Positions 53,201 through 61,302 of a stretch of 64,000 nucleotides of DNA are shown piece after piece. Each line of letters begins with the position of its first letter. The stretch's first letter is position 1. This stretch comes from Nonomuraea spiralis (GTDB lineage Bacteria; Actinomycetota; Actinomycetes; Streptosporangiales; Streptosporangiaceae), in the NCBI RefSeq assembly GCF_014648435.1, contig NZ_BMRC01000005.1:1-64000 (forward strand). The letters are read 5' to 3'. The notes below the pieces were generated by a model. The model was not told the DNA's origin, did no database searches, and saw nothing but the letters and a program-made list of their open reading frames with translations. A program made the translations under genes and the position numbers.

Positions 53201-55949
53201 CGACCTGACGGTCAACGAGCGCCGGATCACCTCGCGTACCGACACCAGCCAGCGGGAGAGCTCCCGCACGGGCCGGGCGGAGGTGCGTGGCGTCGCGCGC
53301 CTCGACGTGAACGAGCGACTCAAGATCGACCCGCTGAACCTGTCCCTCACCGGGAGCGGCACGAAGTCGGACAGCACCGGCTTCTCCTCGGGTCACACGA
53401 GATACGACCGTACGGAGACCGGCGGCGGGTTCACCATCACGCGGGATCTCTCCTTCGACGTCAGGATGAGGATCTCGCGGGACGGCACGGAGACGCTGAA
53501 CACCTCGTGGGAGGTGCACGGCAGCAGGGCGGAGGTCCTCGTGCCGGACGTCCACCTGCCGGAGCGGCCGGTGCTCGCCCAGGACGTCGCGGGTCTGGGA
53601 CGCATCGAGTCGTCGGCCGAGCGGCCCGCCGACCTGTGGCGGCCCGGTGCCGACGAGTTGTCGGCCATCGTCCGGATGGGGGCCATGCCCGACCTTCCCT
53701 CGACGCTGGCCGAGGTCTACCACCGGTGGGCGGGACTGCGGGCGCCCGCGGAGCGGCTGGACGTGCCGCCGGTGTTCGAGACCGCCACCGACGTGATCAA
53801 CCTGGAAACCATGATCACATCTCATCCCGACGGCCTGCACTACACCGTGTCGGACCGTTCGGGGTCGCGGCACGACGTGCACGTGAAGGCGCACGTGGCC
53901 GGGGTGAGGCACGTCAAGTCGGAGACCGGGGTGGAGCACGAGAGCTACTCCAGCAGCAACTCCAGGGCGCTGGACGGCGAACGCGGCAGGCGTGGCGTCG
54001 GCGGGCACGTCAGGACCGGCCTGCGCGTCACCCTCAGCGACGGCGAGGCCGCGGGGTCCTCGCACGGAGCCGGGGAATCCGGCGGAACCGAGCGCAAGAT
54101 CGTGGCGCGGGCGGGGGTGCACGGCGCCGCGAAACGCAGTGCCGTGGAGAGCTCCTATCTCGGCAGCAGCGACGTGTCCCGGGTCACCTACTCCGACGGC
54201 ACCACCTCCCACTGGTACCGCGCGGACCTGGTCCTGGAGGTCACCCCCAGCAGGACCGGCGGAGGAACGGTCGAACACGGCCCGACCACGTACGTCCGGG
54301 TGGAGGAGATCATGGACCTCGTGCTTCCCGACGAGGTGGCACGCCGTCACGGGCTCGACGGCCCGGAGGCGGTGGAGCCCGCCGGGCGGGCCGGGGACAC
54401 GACGCGGGTCTACGTGGCGCCCGAGGCGGCGTTGAACACGGCCTTCGTCCAGTACCTCGACGCGCAGGCCGTGCTGCCGGAGATCGTGGGGCTGCTCCGC
54501 CGCGCCGGCCTCATCCCTCCCGGCCAGGAGTTCACGAACCATCCGGTGGCCGAACACCTGCGCGGCAACTACAGCCAGACCGCGCTCGGCACCAAGCTGG
54601 GCGAACTTCGCGGGAACGGCGTGTCCTCCTGGTTGTTCATCACGGACGAGAACCACCGGGTCATCGAACGCGTGGGCATCCGGGTCACGGCCGACGTCGG
54701 CAAGGGCGTACACGTCGGTGAGCGTCCTGACGCCGGCCTCATGGTGCGCAACGAGCGCCTGAGCGGCGACCTGAGTGTGCGGGAGGCGGGAACGGACCGC
54801 GGCGCGGAGGCGATCGTGCGTTACATGGCGTCCTCGGACGGCGAACTCAGGGGAGCCGAGGCGGGGATCGCGAACAACCGCGACTCCCACACCGTGGACG
54901 GGCGGGGCACGATCGCGAAGGAGATCAACCGCTTCCAGACACGCGAGGCCCCGCACGAGTTCAGGCACCCGGTCCGGTTCGAGATCACGCTCGAACACGT
55001 CCCGGTCCGCCCGCTCCTGGAGCCGGTGCAGAACGTGGCCCGCAACGTGCTGCTCAAGGTGGGCGAGGTGACCGGGCACGACGGCGCCGGGAGGCTGTTC
55101 GACCGGCATGCCGGGGTCACCTCGACGTCCCGGGCGGTCGCGGACGGCGCGGTCGGCCTCCTGGTGCCGGGCCACCTCACCACGGAGGTGCCGCAGGGCA
55201 CGCCGGTCGCGGGGCGTACGCCGGTCGTCGCCGCGGATCCGCGCTGGGCGGACCCGGTGGGGCCCAACTCCATGTCAGCCACCCTGGGCGGCGGCGTCCC
55301 CAAGGGGGACGTCAGTCAGGTCGCGTTCCCGGCCGCCACGCTCGTCGAGCAATGGGCGCCGATGAGCGCGGTACCGCCGAGACTCCGGGGCGAGGCCCCG
55401 TCCCTGGCCGACCGGCCCGACGGGTTCGAGCTCTCCCGCCCGGCCGGCATGTCACTCGCCGAAGCCACCAAGGAACGGACCATGCGCGCCCATCTGGAGC
55501 AGTTGCTCGCGCATGAGTACGAGCTCCCGGGGATCGGCAGGGTGGGCATCGACGTCACCGGAGCACGCGAGATCGCCACCGCGCTGGTCAAGCAGCGTGT
55601 CTACGCCCAGACCATGAGCACGGTCGGGCACGGCCAGGAACAGGGCCGGGGCGTGGCGGCCCGAGCGGGCGGGTCCGGCGGCTCGCAGGACGGGAGCCTC
55701 GGCTTCGGCGGCGTCGGCGGCAGCACGAAGACGGCGGACGAGGCCGCGTCGCGGAACGCCAACATCGTCGAACGCAACTTCCTGGAGGAGCAGCACGACA
55801 ACACCTACCTTGAGGTGGATATCTCCCTTGTCTTCTACGGCAAGGGCGAGCCTTTGATGGTGGACGTCGCCGGTGGCCTTCATCTCAGGCTCACCGCCGA
55901 CGGGCTCGCCGCGTTCGAGGCCGCGCATCCCGGCGTGATAGCGCGCTGA
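50223..55949 (+). CDS. Giant type VII secretion substrate with WXG100-like N-terminus and tandem beta modules
   Basis: A 1,908-residue protein. Residues 1-110 are WXG100-like, with the family's VGMDWPEGDE and the W-x-G turn in GKDWDGEAHLAFAAHVG. Hydrophobic helices follow at about 118-145, 161-181, 197-220 and 258-275. A Ser/Pro/Gly linker (296-336) leads to a long region, from about 520 to the end, in which a unit recurs about six times: a helical stretch, a G-R-x-H-x-V-like strand, a Ser/Arg/Gly-rich hydrophilic segment, then amphipathic strands (YDARMRLQVET, FDVRMRISRDG, YRADLVLEVTP, VRFEITLEHV, LEVDISLVFYG). No nuclease, ADP-ribosyl or other toxin signature and no immunity gene follow. 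Possible roles: surface shell, pore or adhesin. Function unknown. Confidence 0.8.
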   Translation: MGFDGFLVPEFAKPYIGWVVGMDWPEGDETGCFRLADACVIAAHRLVEGTGADLPGSARRIGKDWDGEAHLAFAAHVGKVAGGQIALAVKRLVDTAVALNGVGVQIQYTKYMIEVTVWLLIVQLGYLLAAALASGGASLALIPPRLQLARLTVGQIARQCRRNMLLFAGIVTGMDLGIQGTQMLQGRRDDIDLRQLAISAVSGAAMGGLMGLASGGLSSLATPTLRAGLTRAEMSTAEKLLAAAHSSLYGQAGQFALAGGITTAGTMIFQGNFSWDLLAKGITSSALGADGQHLASPLPHGADGPSAPHSSASSGRPPSGPDGGPGHGPRTGADAVQAAVNHNRQTIQSPAWHSPDFPSDVLQGLTSQLASADAGLPKPEIHPPRVVEIGALGETAVHDVRVPVDPRATAHAMTAGITGIVPRERAVIRLWLTEALSSGDRDVWTNHLQRGVALGVGDKVIYLKLRPSEFTHVEQPSLAPEKPVAFGGDGVEGKSSRGTSLDRTAGLMKGLYQSPDEAEANALPRSGISNTVRTTHTNGTEVISGHKAISPAHDYFATDIALDIYRDGEKVTQTAAVPDLSLTIPFPKQFTREGPLLSADHPSPPPRHEVPEGAGHRFRDHGIAITGLDVTPLVLEVQRRGLAAGLPAGEVVRITDHLTSSLLSEQGMKNRSQSMLSSGVSSEAIRYKTSLLRSEEDSVRIAGEITRVEPIDGSGRAPVETMFRDDLGRRESEGTSRRQGASLGVHAGGKIGLPLGERAEVVARAVGGLGYGTDHVTSTNRAHGNHTVLTRRGDVTMYDARMRLQVETEKLGSFEVEVNAELIVPTRDASRMEQDVFGHDLRPPGEFNDIQRKLADLHREMDDVRAEFALSEPVGEYPARGEHPNRGYDPHVLEPETLAAGRGTGLGSGVRVHGETLLSTQLRQAVDQALPDLPPEIGRQIMRDVEARFGVAALEADLTHALHGIRYDKTIGGYTVEILAEGTLGRRHEVGASDLTVNERRITSRTDTSQRESSRTGRAEVRGVARLDVNERLKIDPLNLSLTGSGTKSDSTGFSSGHTRYDRTETGGGFTITRDLSFDVRMRISRDGTETLNTSWEVHGSRAEVLVPDVHLPERPVLAQDVAGLGRIESSAERPADLWRPGADELSAIVRMGAMPDLPSTLAEVYHRWAGLRAPAERLDVPPVFETATDVINLETMITSHPDGLHYTVSDRSGSRHDVHVKAHVAGVRHVKSETGVEHESYSSSNSRALDGERGRRGVGGHVRTGLRVTLSDGEAAGSSHGAGESGGTERKIVARAGVHGAAKRSAVESSYLGSSDVSRVTYSDGTTSHWYRADLVLEVTPSRTGGGTVEHGPTTYVRVEEIMDLVLPDEVARRHGLDGPEAVEPAGRAGDTTRVYVAPEAALNTAFVQYLDAQAVLPEIVGLLRRAGLIPPGQEFTNHPVAEHLRGNYSQTALGTKLGELRGNGVSSWLFITDENHRVIERVGIRVTADVGKGVHVGERPDAGLMVRNERLSGDLSVREAGTDRGAEAIVRYMASSDGELRGAEAGIANNRDSHTVDGRGTIAKEINRFQTREAPHEFRHPVRFEITLEHVPVRPLLEPVQNVARNVLLKVGEVTGHDGAGRLFDRHAGVTSTSRAVADGAVGLLVPGHLTTEVPQGTPVAGRTPVVAADPRWADPVGPNSMSATLGGGVPKGDVSQVAFPAATLVEQWAPMSAVPPRLRGEAPSLADRPDGFELSRPAGMSLAEATKERTMRAHLEQLLAHEYELPGIGRVGIDVTGAREIATALVKQRVYAQTMSTVGHGQEQGRGVAARAGGSGGSQDGSLGFGGVGGSTKTADEAASRNANIVERNFLEEQHDNTYLEVDISLVFYGKGEPLMVDVAGGLHLRLTADGLAAFEAAHPGVIAR

Positions 55950-55970
55950 CTCCGCCCTGGTCGCCACCGC

Positions 55971-56906
55971 TCAGGAGGCGAACTTGTCCAGCTGGGCGAT
56001 GTCGTCGTCGGTGAGCCGGACGGTCCCCGCGCCGATGTTCTCCTCAAGATGGGCGATCGACCTGGTGCCCGGGATCAGAAGGGTCGCCGGGGAGAGCGCG
56101 AGCAGCCACGCCGGCGCGACCTGGGAGCGGGTGGCGCCGTGCCGGGCCGCGATCGCGTCAAGGGACGACTCCTGGGCGTCCGACCTCCCCATCCCCGGCG
56201 GGAGCAGGGACTTGTCGATGCCCGGGTTCAGCATCCCGGCCGCCGGCGGGAAGTACGGCACGAACGCGATGCCGTTCCGCTCGCAGTAGCGCAGGACGTC
56301 ATGGGCGGCCCGGTCGAGCAGGTGGAAACGGTTCTGCACGGACGTCACCGGGGCCATCTCACGCGCCTTCTCCAACTGCGCCACGGTGACCCCGCTCAGC
56401 CCCAGGTCGCGGATCAGGCCCCGCTCCCGGAGCCGGACGAGCGCGCCGAACGACTCCTCGAAGGGCGTCTCGGCCGGGAACATCATGCCGTCGCCGCCGA
56501 CCCGCAGGTACACCAGGTCGAGGCGGGCCGCGCCGAGCGTCGACAGGTTCTCCTCGAGCTGGTCGCGCAGGCCCTCGGGAGTGGCCTCGGCGTTGAAGGT
56601 CTTGAACTCGTCGCGGACGACGCCGACCTTGGTCGCGATCACCAGGTGCCCGGGGTAGGGGTGGAGCGCCTTGCGGATCAGCTCGTTGGCCACGTGCGGG
56701 CCGTAGGCCTCACTGGTGTCGATGTGGTCGACGCCCAGCTCCACCGCCCGGCGCAGCACCGCGAGCGCCGCGTCCTCGTCGGCGGGCGGGCCCCAGATCA
56801 TCGGTCCGGGAAGCTGCATGGCGCCGTAGCCGATCCTGTTGACGCTCAGGTTCGCGGCCGGCTGGAAGCGTCCCGCGACGGCGGCGGGCTCATTCCCCTG
56901 GCCCAC
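55971..56906 (-). CDS. Aldo/keto reductase (YdbC-like)
   Basis: A 311-residue TIM-barrel oxidoreductase: NRIGYGAMQLPG at the start, then DHIDTSEAYGPHVANELI with the catalytic Asp and Tyr, VIATKVG with the Lys, and LVYLRVGGDGMMFP, where most AKRs have a His; this variation is usual in the YdbC subgroup. Cofactor site: LIPGTRSIAHLEENIGA. It would reduce carbonyl compounds with NADPH. GTG 56906 lies inside the preceding gene (17-base overlap), so it is translationally coupled with the HTH gene and is the last of a four-gene operon. Confidence 0.93.
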   Translation of the reverse strand: MGQGNEPAAVAGRFQPAANLSVNRIGYGAMQLPGPMIWGPPADEDAALAVLRRAVELGVDHIDTSEAYGPHVANELIRKALHPYPGHLVIATKVGVVRDEFKTFNAEATPEGLRDQLEENLSTLGAARLDLVYLRVGGDGMMFPAETPFEESFGALVRLRERGLIRDLGLSGVTVAQLEKAREMAPVTSVQNRFHLLDRAAHDVLRYCERNGIAFVPYFPPAAGMLNPGIDKSLLPPGMGRSDAQESSLDAIAARHGATRSQVAPAWLLALSPATLLIPGTRSIAHLEENIGAGTVRLTDDDIAQLDKFAS

Positions 56907-57324
56907 CGATGGCCTCTTCTCGTGAGACGCGCGGGCGGGTGTCCCGCCCGGCGGACGAAGTGGTACGTCGCCGCACGGAGGCGGTCGTCACGCCCCCGAT
57001 TTCGTGCCGGTCGAGCTTGCCCCGGGTGACCAGGTCGTGGACCCCCTGCCGGGTGATGCCGAGCATCGCGCCCGCCACCGCGTACGACACGGACTCCGCC
57101 GCCGGATGCCCGACCCTGCGGACCATGACCTGACCCAGCGGGGTCTGCCACCAGCCCGGTGGCGGGTCGAAGCCCTCGTCGCCGGGATACAGGGTGATCA
57201 CCAGCCGGATCGCGGTGTGCCGGGCGAGGACCTCGTCCTCGCCCAGCAGGGCCAGAGCCCACGCGCCCGCCCGTTCGACCACCCTGCCGCGCACCCGGGA
57301 CAGGTCCCGGACGGTCGGCGTCAA
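56890..57324 (-). CDS. Helix-turn-helix protein, DUF-type
   Basis: About 144 residues. The N-terminal half (VRGRVVERAGAWALALLGEDEVLARHTAIRLVITLYPGDEG) has no recognised domain. The C-terminal half has a MerR/excisionase-like helix-turn-helix: SYAVAGAMLGITRQGVHDLVTRGKLDRHEIGG. No other start than TTG 57324 is available upstream, and inner GTG codons are possible, so the N-terminus is uncertain. It lies between the isomerase-like and aldo/keto reductase genes and may regulate the operon. Confidence 0.65.
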   Translation of the reverse strand: MTPTVRDLSRVRGRVVERAGAWALALLGEDEVLARHTAIRLVITLYPGDEGFDPPPGWWQTPLGQVMVRRVGHPAAESVSYAVAGAMLGITRQGVHDLVTRGKLDRHEIGGVTTASVRRRTTSSAGRDTRPRVSREEAIGGPGE

Positions 57325-57347
57325 GTAGTGGTGGGGGAGCCCCGAGG

Positions 57348-58181
57348 TCAGGCTGCGGCGGCGAGCAGCCTGTCGCGCATCAGGATCGTCTCCGACAGCG
57401 TGTCACACTCGTCGCAGCGGGCCTGGTCGATCCACATGTACTCGGTGATCAGGAACCCGTCGAAGCCGGCGTCCCGCAGGCCGCCCACGACGTGCTCGTA
57501 GTCGATCTCGTTCTCCTTCATCCCGACCTGGAGCCGGCCCGGCCGGGCTCCCCGGGCGTGCAGGTTCCGGACCCGTCCGAACACCGGGTCCAGCTCGGGT
57601 ACGGCGTACCCCTGCATGACGAAGTGCGAGTGGTCCAGAGTCAGCCCGAGGCCCGGGCTGAGCTCGGCCAGACGCCGGGTGTCGTCGGGGGCGGCGACGA
57701 TCGAGCCGACGTGCGGCTCCGCCGAGACCTCCAGCCCGGCCTCCCGCGCCGCCTGGACGCGTACGGCCAGCTCCTCCGCCGCCCGGGAGAGCGAGTCCTC
57801 GTGGGCGACACCGTCGAAGTCGAGGCCGGGCAGGATCGTCAGCCCGCTCGCCCCCACGGCGTGGGCGAACTCGATCCACCGCTGGAAGCGCTCCCTGGAA
57901 CGGGCCCGCTCCTCGGGGTCCGGATGGTTCACCGCCAGGACCGAGAAGTCCGGGTCGGCCATCAGGAACACGTCGGCGGGCAGCAGGCCGTGGCGGGCGA
58001 GCCGCTCGGCCACCTGGCGCCCGTGGGTGCTCGGGGCGGCCGCGACCTCGTCGGCCCGCAGCTGGGTGGTCGAGCCCCACACGCCGATGTTGATCCCGGC
58101 GAAGCCGAGGCTCGAGATGAGGGCGCAGGCGTTCTCGTGGTCGAGAAGTGGGAAGGTGTAGTCCGAGCAGGCGAGCTTCAT
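57348..58181 (-). CDS. Sugar-phosphate isomerase/epimerase-like TIM-barrel protein
   Basis: A 277-residue AP-endonuclease-2-type TIM barrel: KLACSDYTFPLLDHENACALISSLGFAGINIGVWG, the metal-site Glu in VSAEPHVGSIV, LDHSHFVMQGY with Asp and His ligands, HARGARPGRLQVG, and FDGFLITEYMW with the last Glu. Family members are metal-dependent isomerases, epimerases or 3-keto-sugar and inosose-type enzymes. ATG 58181 overlaps the stop of the FAD monooxygenase gene (ATGA) and has GGGAG upstream, so the two are coupled and probably process the same compound. Confidence 0.88.
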   Translation of the reverse strand: MKLACSDYTFPLLDHENACALISSLGFAGINIGVWGSTTQLRADEVAAAPSTHGRQVAERLARHGLLPADVFLMADPDFSVLAVNHPDPEERARSRERFQRWIEFAHAVGASGLTILPGLDFDGVAHEDSLSRAAEELAVRVQAAREAGLEVSAEPHVGSIVAAPDDTRRLAELSPGLGLTLDHSHFVMQGYAVPELDPVFGRVRNLHARGARPGRLQVGMKENEIDYEHVVGGLRDAGFDGFLITEYMWIDQARCDECDTLSETILMRDRLLAAAA

Positions 58182-59419
58182 CCGTCTTCTCCCGTATGCG
58201 GTAGAGATCGAAGGTTGATCACATTTTGCAGTCCACCACCGTCGCTGTCGTCGCCGGTGGGCGGGGTCCAGGTCAGGAGGTCGTCCAGCGGGCCGGTCAG
58301 GAGGTGTGGAGCGAGTCGCCAGGTCGTCGCCACGCCGAGATCGCGCAGCCGCACGGCGAGCGGGTTGCGCCAGCGTATGACGCGGCAGATCGCGGCGGAC
58401 CGGGCCACCACCTTGGCGGTGCGCGCCAGTCGGGCGGCGGTGTAGGCGGCCAGGCCGTGCTCCTGACCTGCGACATGAGCCAGTACGACGGCGTCCTCGA
58501 TCGCCTGGCAGGCGCCCTGGCCCATGTTGGGCGTCATGGCGTGGGCCGCGTCGCCGAGCACCGCGATTCTGCCCCGATGCATGGCGGGCAGCGGGGTCGG
58601 CAGGTAGTAGACATCGTTCCTGATGATGTTCGCCGGCGGAGTGGCGGCCACAAGGGCGGGGATGGGGTCGTGCCAGCCGCCGAACAGCCGTAGCAGTTCC
58701 TCCCGCTGATCGCCCCCGCCACCGCCGGCGGGAACGGCGTCGGTGCCGTAGCAGTAGGCCAGCTCGTCGGCGAGCGCCATGTAGCCGAAGACCTTGCCGC
58801 TGCCCCACGTCTCGAAGGTCTGGCCCGGCACGCCGTGACCGGGGACGAGCATGCGCCAGGCGGTGATGCCGGCGTAGCGAGGTTCCGGGTGATCGGGGAA
58901 CAGGGCTGCCCGGATGGGTGAATGGATTCCGTCGGCGGCGACCACGAGATCGCCTGTCACCTCACCCGTTCCGCCCGGCCCGTTGTCGTGTCCTTCCTGG
59001 CCGGTCCGGAAGGTCACGCGGCCGGTGTCGGGATCGGCGCCGGTCACCGTGGTGTTCAGCCGGATCGTGCCTGGCTTGAGGCGTGCCGCCAGCGCCTCCA
59101 CCAGGTCGGCGCGGCGCAGGAGGACCACCGGGTCGCCGTGCTGGGCGGCGGCCTCCTCGTTCATGTGCACCAGCCAGCGTCCACTGGTGGCGCGCCGTAC
59201 GCCTCCGACACCGCGGATCGCCGACAACGCCCTCACCTGGTCGTCGACGCCGAGCACGCTCAGTGCCTTGAGGGCGTTGGCGAAGATGGACAGCCCCGAG
59301 CCCACGGGTTCGATGGACGGCGCGCGCTCAAGGGACGTCACCTCCCATCCTCGCTGCTGGAGCGCCACCGCGGCGGCCAGCCCGCCGATCCCGGCCCCGA
59401 TCACCACAGCGTGTCCCAT
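58178..59419 (-). CDS. FAD-dependent aromatic-type monooxygenase
   Basis: A 413-residue flavoprotein monooxygenase of the salicylate-hydroxylase-like class A. The dinucleotide fold GAGIGGLAAAVALQQRGWEV starts at residue 8, the DG motif is DLVVAADGIHSPIR, and the GD motif is VLGDAAHAMTPNMGQGACQAIEDA. It would hydroxylate an aromatic or polyene substrate with NAD(P)H and O2. It heads a four-gene minus-strand operon and is divergent from a TetR gene; the gap holds two copies of a TetR-type operator. It lacks the size and neighbours of rifampicin monooxygenases, and no 19-base rifampicin-associated element is visible upstream. Confidence 0.93.
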   Translation of the reverse strand: MGHAVVIGAGIGGLAAAVALQQRGWEVTSLERAPSIEPVGSGLSIFANALKALSVLGVDDQVRALSAIRGVGGVRRATSGRWLVHMNEEAAAQHGDPVVLLRRADLVEALAARLKPGTIRLNTTVTGADPDTGRVTFRTGQEGHDNGPGGTGEVTGDLVVAADGIHSPIRAALFPDHPEPRYAGITAWRMLVPGHGVPGQTFETWGSGKVFGYMALADELAYCYGTDAVPAGGGGGDQREELLRLFGGWHDPIPALVAATPPANIIRNDVYYLPTPLPAMHRGRIAVLGDAAHAMTPNMGQGACQAIEDAVVLAHVAGQEHGLAAYTAARLARTAKVVARSAAICRVIRWRNPLAVRLRDLGVATTWRLAPHLLTGPLDDLLTWTPPTGDDSDGGGLQNVINLRSLPHTGEDG

Positions 59420-59430
59420 GATGTCTCCTT

Positions 59431-59465
59431 ACTACGGGCGTAGTTTGATTTACTATGATCGTAGT
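59431..59465 (+). promoter_or_regulatory. Two TetR-type operators between the monooxygenase and tetR genes
   Basis: ACTACG-GG-CGTAGT (59431-59444, perfect) and ACTATG-AT-CGTAGT (59452-59465, one mismatch) are copies of one 14-base palindrome, with centres 21 bases apart (two helical turns). Placement is over both divergent promoters. Confidence 0.85.
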
Positions 59466-59485
59466 ATCACAAAGGGAGCCGGGCC

Positions 59486-60073
59486 ATGAAATCGCAACGT
59501 GCCGCACTTGTCGCGGATACGGCCATCACCGTGCTGGCCGATGGCGGCGTCCACGGCCTGACCCACCGCACGGTGGACGAGGCGGCCGGCCTCGCTCCGG
59601 GGTCGGCCTCCAACGTGGCCCGAACCCGGCTGGCGCTGCTGGAGCTGGCCTTGGAACGGCTCGCCGAACTCGACACGGCGGCGTTCGGGTTCGGCGCGGA
59701 GCCGATGGCGCTGGAGGGGATGGCTACGGCGGCGGTGCTCGACGTGTTCGCCGCGATGACCGCCAGGACGCTTCACACCCGGCTCACGTCCGAGCGCCGC
59801 CAGAGCATCGCCCGATATGAGCTGGCGATGGAGGCCACGCGGCACCCGGGACTGCGCGAACTCTACGACGCGGTGAGCCGTCGGCTGCGCGATCCGGTGA
59901 TGGCGATGTTCACCGCACTCGGCTCGCCGGATCCGGCACGGCATGGCCAGCAGGCGGTGGCGTTCCTGGAAGGTGTGATGTTCGACGCCCTGGCCGGAGC
60001 CGGGCCCGAGCCGACCGAGAAGGACATCCGGCTGGGAGTCCGGGAGCTGTTCAGGGGCATGCTGGGCCAGTAG
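59486..60073 (+). CDS. TetR-family regulator of the monooxygenase operon
   Basis: A 195-residue protein. Helix-turn-helix: ALVADTAITVLADGGVHGLTHRTVDEAAGLAPGSASNVARTRLALLELAL; in place of the usual GVSKGTLYYHF it has LAPGSASNVARTR, as in a subset of TetR proteins. The remainder is helical with the TSERRQSIARYELAMEATRHPGLRELYDAV pattern. AAGGGAG precedes ATG. Twin operators in the intergenic DNA suggest repression of itself and the FAD-monooxygenase operon; the inducer may be the monooxygenase substrate. Confidence 0.92.
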   Translation: MKSQRAALVADTAITVLADGGVHGLTHRTVDEAAGLAPGSASNVARTRLALLELALERLAELDTAAFGFGAEPMALEGMATAAVLDVFAAMTARTLHTRLTSERRQSIARYELAMEATRHPGLRELYDAVSRRLRDPVMAMFTALGSPDPARHGQQAVAFLEGVMFDALAGAGPEPTEKDIRLGVRELFRGMLGQ

Positions 60074-60121
60074 CCGGCAGCCGCGAGGGCCGCCCGGAGG
60101 CGTTCCGCACCCGGGCGGCGG

Positions 60122-60155
60122 GGGGCACGCCGGCCGGCCCCGCCCGGCGTGCCCC
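60122..60155 (+). terminator. Bidirectional terminator between convergent TetR and VOC genes
   Basis: GGGGCACGCCGG (60122-60133) pairs perfectly with CCGGCGTGCCCC (60144-60155), a 12-bp stem with a 10-base loop. Confidence 0.8.
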
Positions 60156-60179
60156 GGGGGTGGGCGCTCGCCGCCGGCT

Positions 60180-60587
60180 CTACTGGGCGGCGAACTGGGC
60201 CGCGTACTCCTGTGACGGCGGGATCGGCGTGATCACGTCCACGAGCACGCCGCCGGGGTCGGCGACGATGAAGTGGCGCTGGCCGAAGGGTTCGTCGCGC
60301 AACGTCAGCTCCGGCGTCAGCCCCTCGCGGACGACCAGCCGCTCCCATTCGGCGTCCACGTCGGCGACCTCGAAGTTGATCAGAAGCCCCGCGACCGGCC
60401 GGCGGTAGGCGGCGGGCAGCGTCGGGTGCCGGTGGTCGAGCAGGGCGAGCTCGTACGGCCCGCGGCGCAGGCTCACGTACCAGTCGGCCTCGAAGGTCAC
60501 CTCGTATCCGAACAGGCGGACGTAGAAGTCCTTCGACGCGGCGACATCGGCCGTGCACACCACCGGGTACACGCTGCTCAGCTCCAT
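60180..60587 (-). CDS. VOC (glyoxalase-fold) family protein
   Basis: A 135-residue VOC protein: [38 protein letters not shown] for the first half, and [19 protein letters not shown] then [21 protein letters not shown] for the second. The DPGG turn and preceding His are in their usual places, but the first-half metal ligand is not obvious. It may be a resistance or binding protein. GGAGG 5-6 bases before ATG 60587 supports the start. It is divergent from a TetR gene with two shared operator copies and is therefore probably its target. Confidence 0.88.
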   Translation of the reverse strand: MELSSVYPVVCTADVAASKDFYVRLFGYEVTFEADWYVSLRRGPYELALLDHRHPTLPAAYRRPVAGLLINFEVADVDAEWERLVVREGLTPELTLRDEPFGQRHFIVADPGGVLVDVITPIPPSQEYAAQFAAQ

Positions 60588-60605
60588 GTGCTCCTCCTTT
60601 TCACG

Positions 60606-60650
60606 TACCAACGGTATGTGGGCGTACGCTAGTTGGGATACCGTCGGTAT
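60606..60650 (+). promoter_or_regulatory. Two TetR-type operators between the VOC and tetR genes
   Basis: TACCAACGGTAT (60606-60617) and ATACCGTCGGTAT (60638-60650, perfect palindrome about T) share the core TACC-NN-CGGTAT. Both lie in the 79-base gap between the divergent start codons. Confidence 0.8.
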
Positions 60651-60666
60651 GTCAAAGAGGGGTGCA

Positions 60667-61242
60667 GTGACCAGGACGGAACAGAAGGAACGCACGCGGC
60701 GCACGTTGCTCGACACGGCGCGGCGGCTGTTCGCGACCCGCGGGTACGCGGGGGTGGGGCTGGCGGAGATCGTCAGCGAGTCCGGCGTCACCAAAGGCGC
60801 GCTCTACCACCACTTCAGCGGCAAGACCGACCTGTTCCGGGCCGTACTGGAACAGGTGCAGCGCGAGGTGGCCGACCGGGTGGCCGCGGCGGCCGACGCG
60901 CAGGACGACCCGTGGGCGCAGCTCAAGGCGGGATGCGCGGCCTTCGTCGCGGCCGGGGCCGATCCGCGGGTGCAGCGGATCATGCTCATCGACGGCCCCG
61001 CGGTGCTCGGCTGGAACGAGTGGCGCGCGATCGACGAGGCCACCAGCGTCCGGCACCTGACCGAGGCCCTGACCGTCCTCGTCGCGGACGGCCGCATCCC
61101 CGCCCAGCCGGTCGCGCCGCTGGCCCGCCTGCTGTCGGGGGCGATGAACGAGGCCGCGCTGTGGCTGGCGCAGTCGGCCCCCGGCGACCTGGCCGACACC
61201 CAGGCGGCCCTGTCCCGCCTGCTGGATTCTCTACACGCCTGA
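60667..61242 (+). CDS. TetR-family transcriptional regulator
   Basis: A 191-residue TetR protein. Helix-turn-helix: [55 protein letters not shown], a textbook match. The C-terminal domain ([25 protein letters not shown]) follows the common TetR_C pattern with a Gly-Pro turn. GTG 60667 has GAGGGG 5 bases upstream; ATG 60649 lies on the operator and is less likely. It probably represses itself and the divergent VOC gene. Confidence 0.93.
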   Translation: MTRTEQKERTRRTLLDTARRLFATRGYAGVGLAEIVSESGVTKGALYHHFSGKTDLFRAVLEQVQREVADRVAAAADAQDDPWAQLKAGCAAFVAAGADPRVQRIMLIDGPAVLGWNEWRAIDEATSVRHLTEALTVLVADGRIPAQPVAPLARLLSGAMNEAALWLAQSAPGDLADTQAALSRLLDSLHA

Positions 61243-61264
61243 GGGGGCGACGCCATCGCCCCCT
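61242..61264 (+). terminator. Terminator after the TetR gene
   Basis: AGGGGGCGA (61242-61250) pairs with TCGCCCCCT (61256-61264), a perfect 9-bp stem with 5-base loop, beginning on the last base of the stop codon. It lies between convergent genes and may serve both. Confidence 0.7.
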
Positions 61265-61302
61265 GAGGGGCCGCCTTCACCGCGCCCAGGCGTCCGGTAC
61301 GG

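Noticed and set aside
50223..55949. Classical polymorphic toxin with immunity partner
   Set aside because: No toxin motif at the C-terminus; the next gene, 21 bases on, is a convergent aldo/keto reductase, so there is no immunity gene.
58178..59419. Rifampicin monooxygenase
   Set aside because: The protein is shorter than Rox-type enzymes, sits in an operon with an isomerase-like gene under TetR-type operators, and no rifampicin-associated element is visible.
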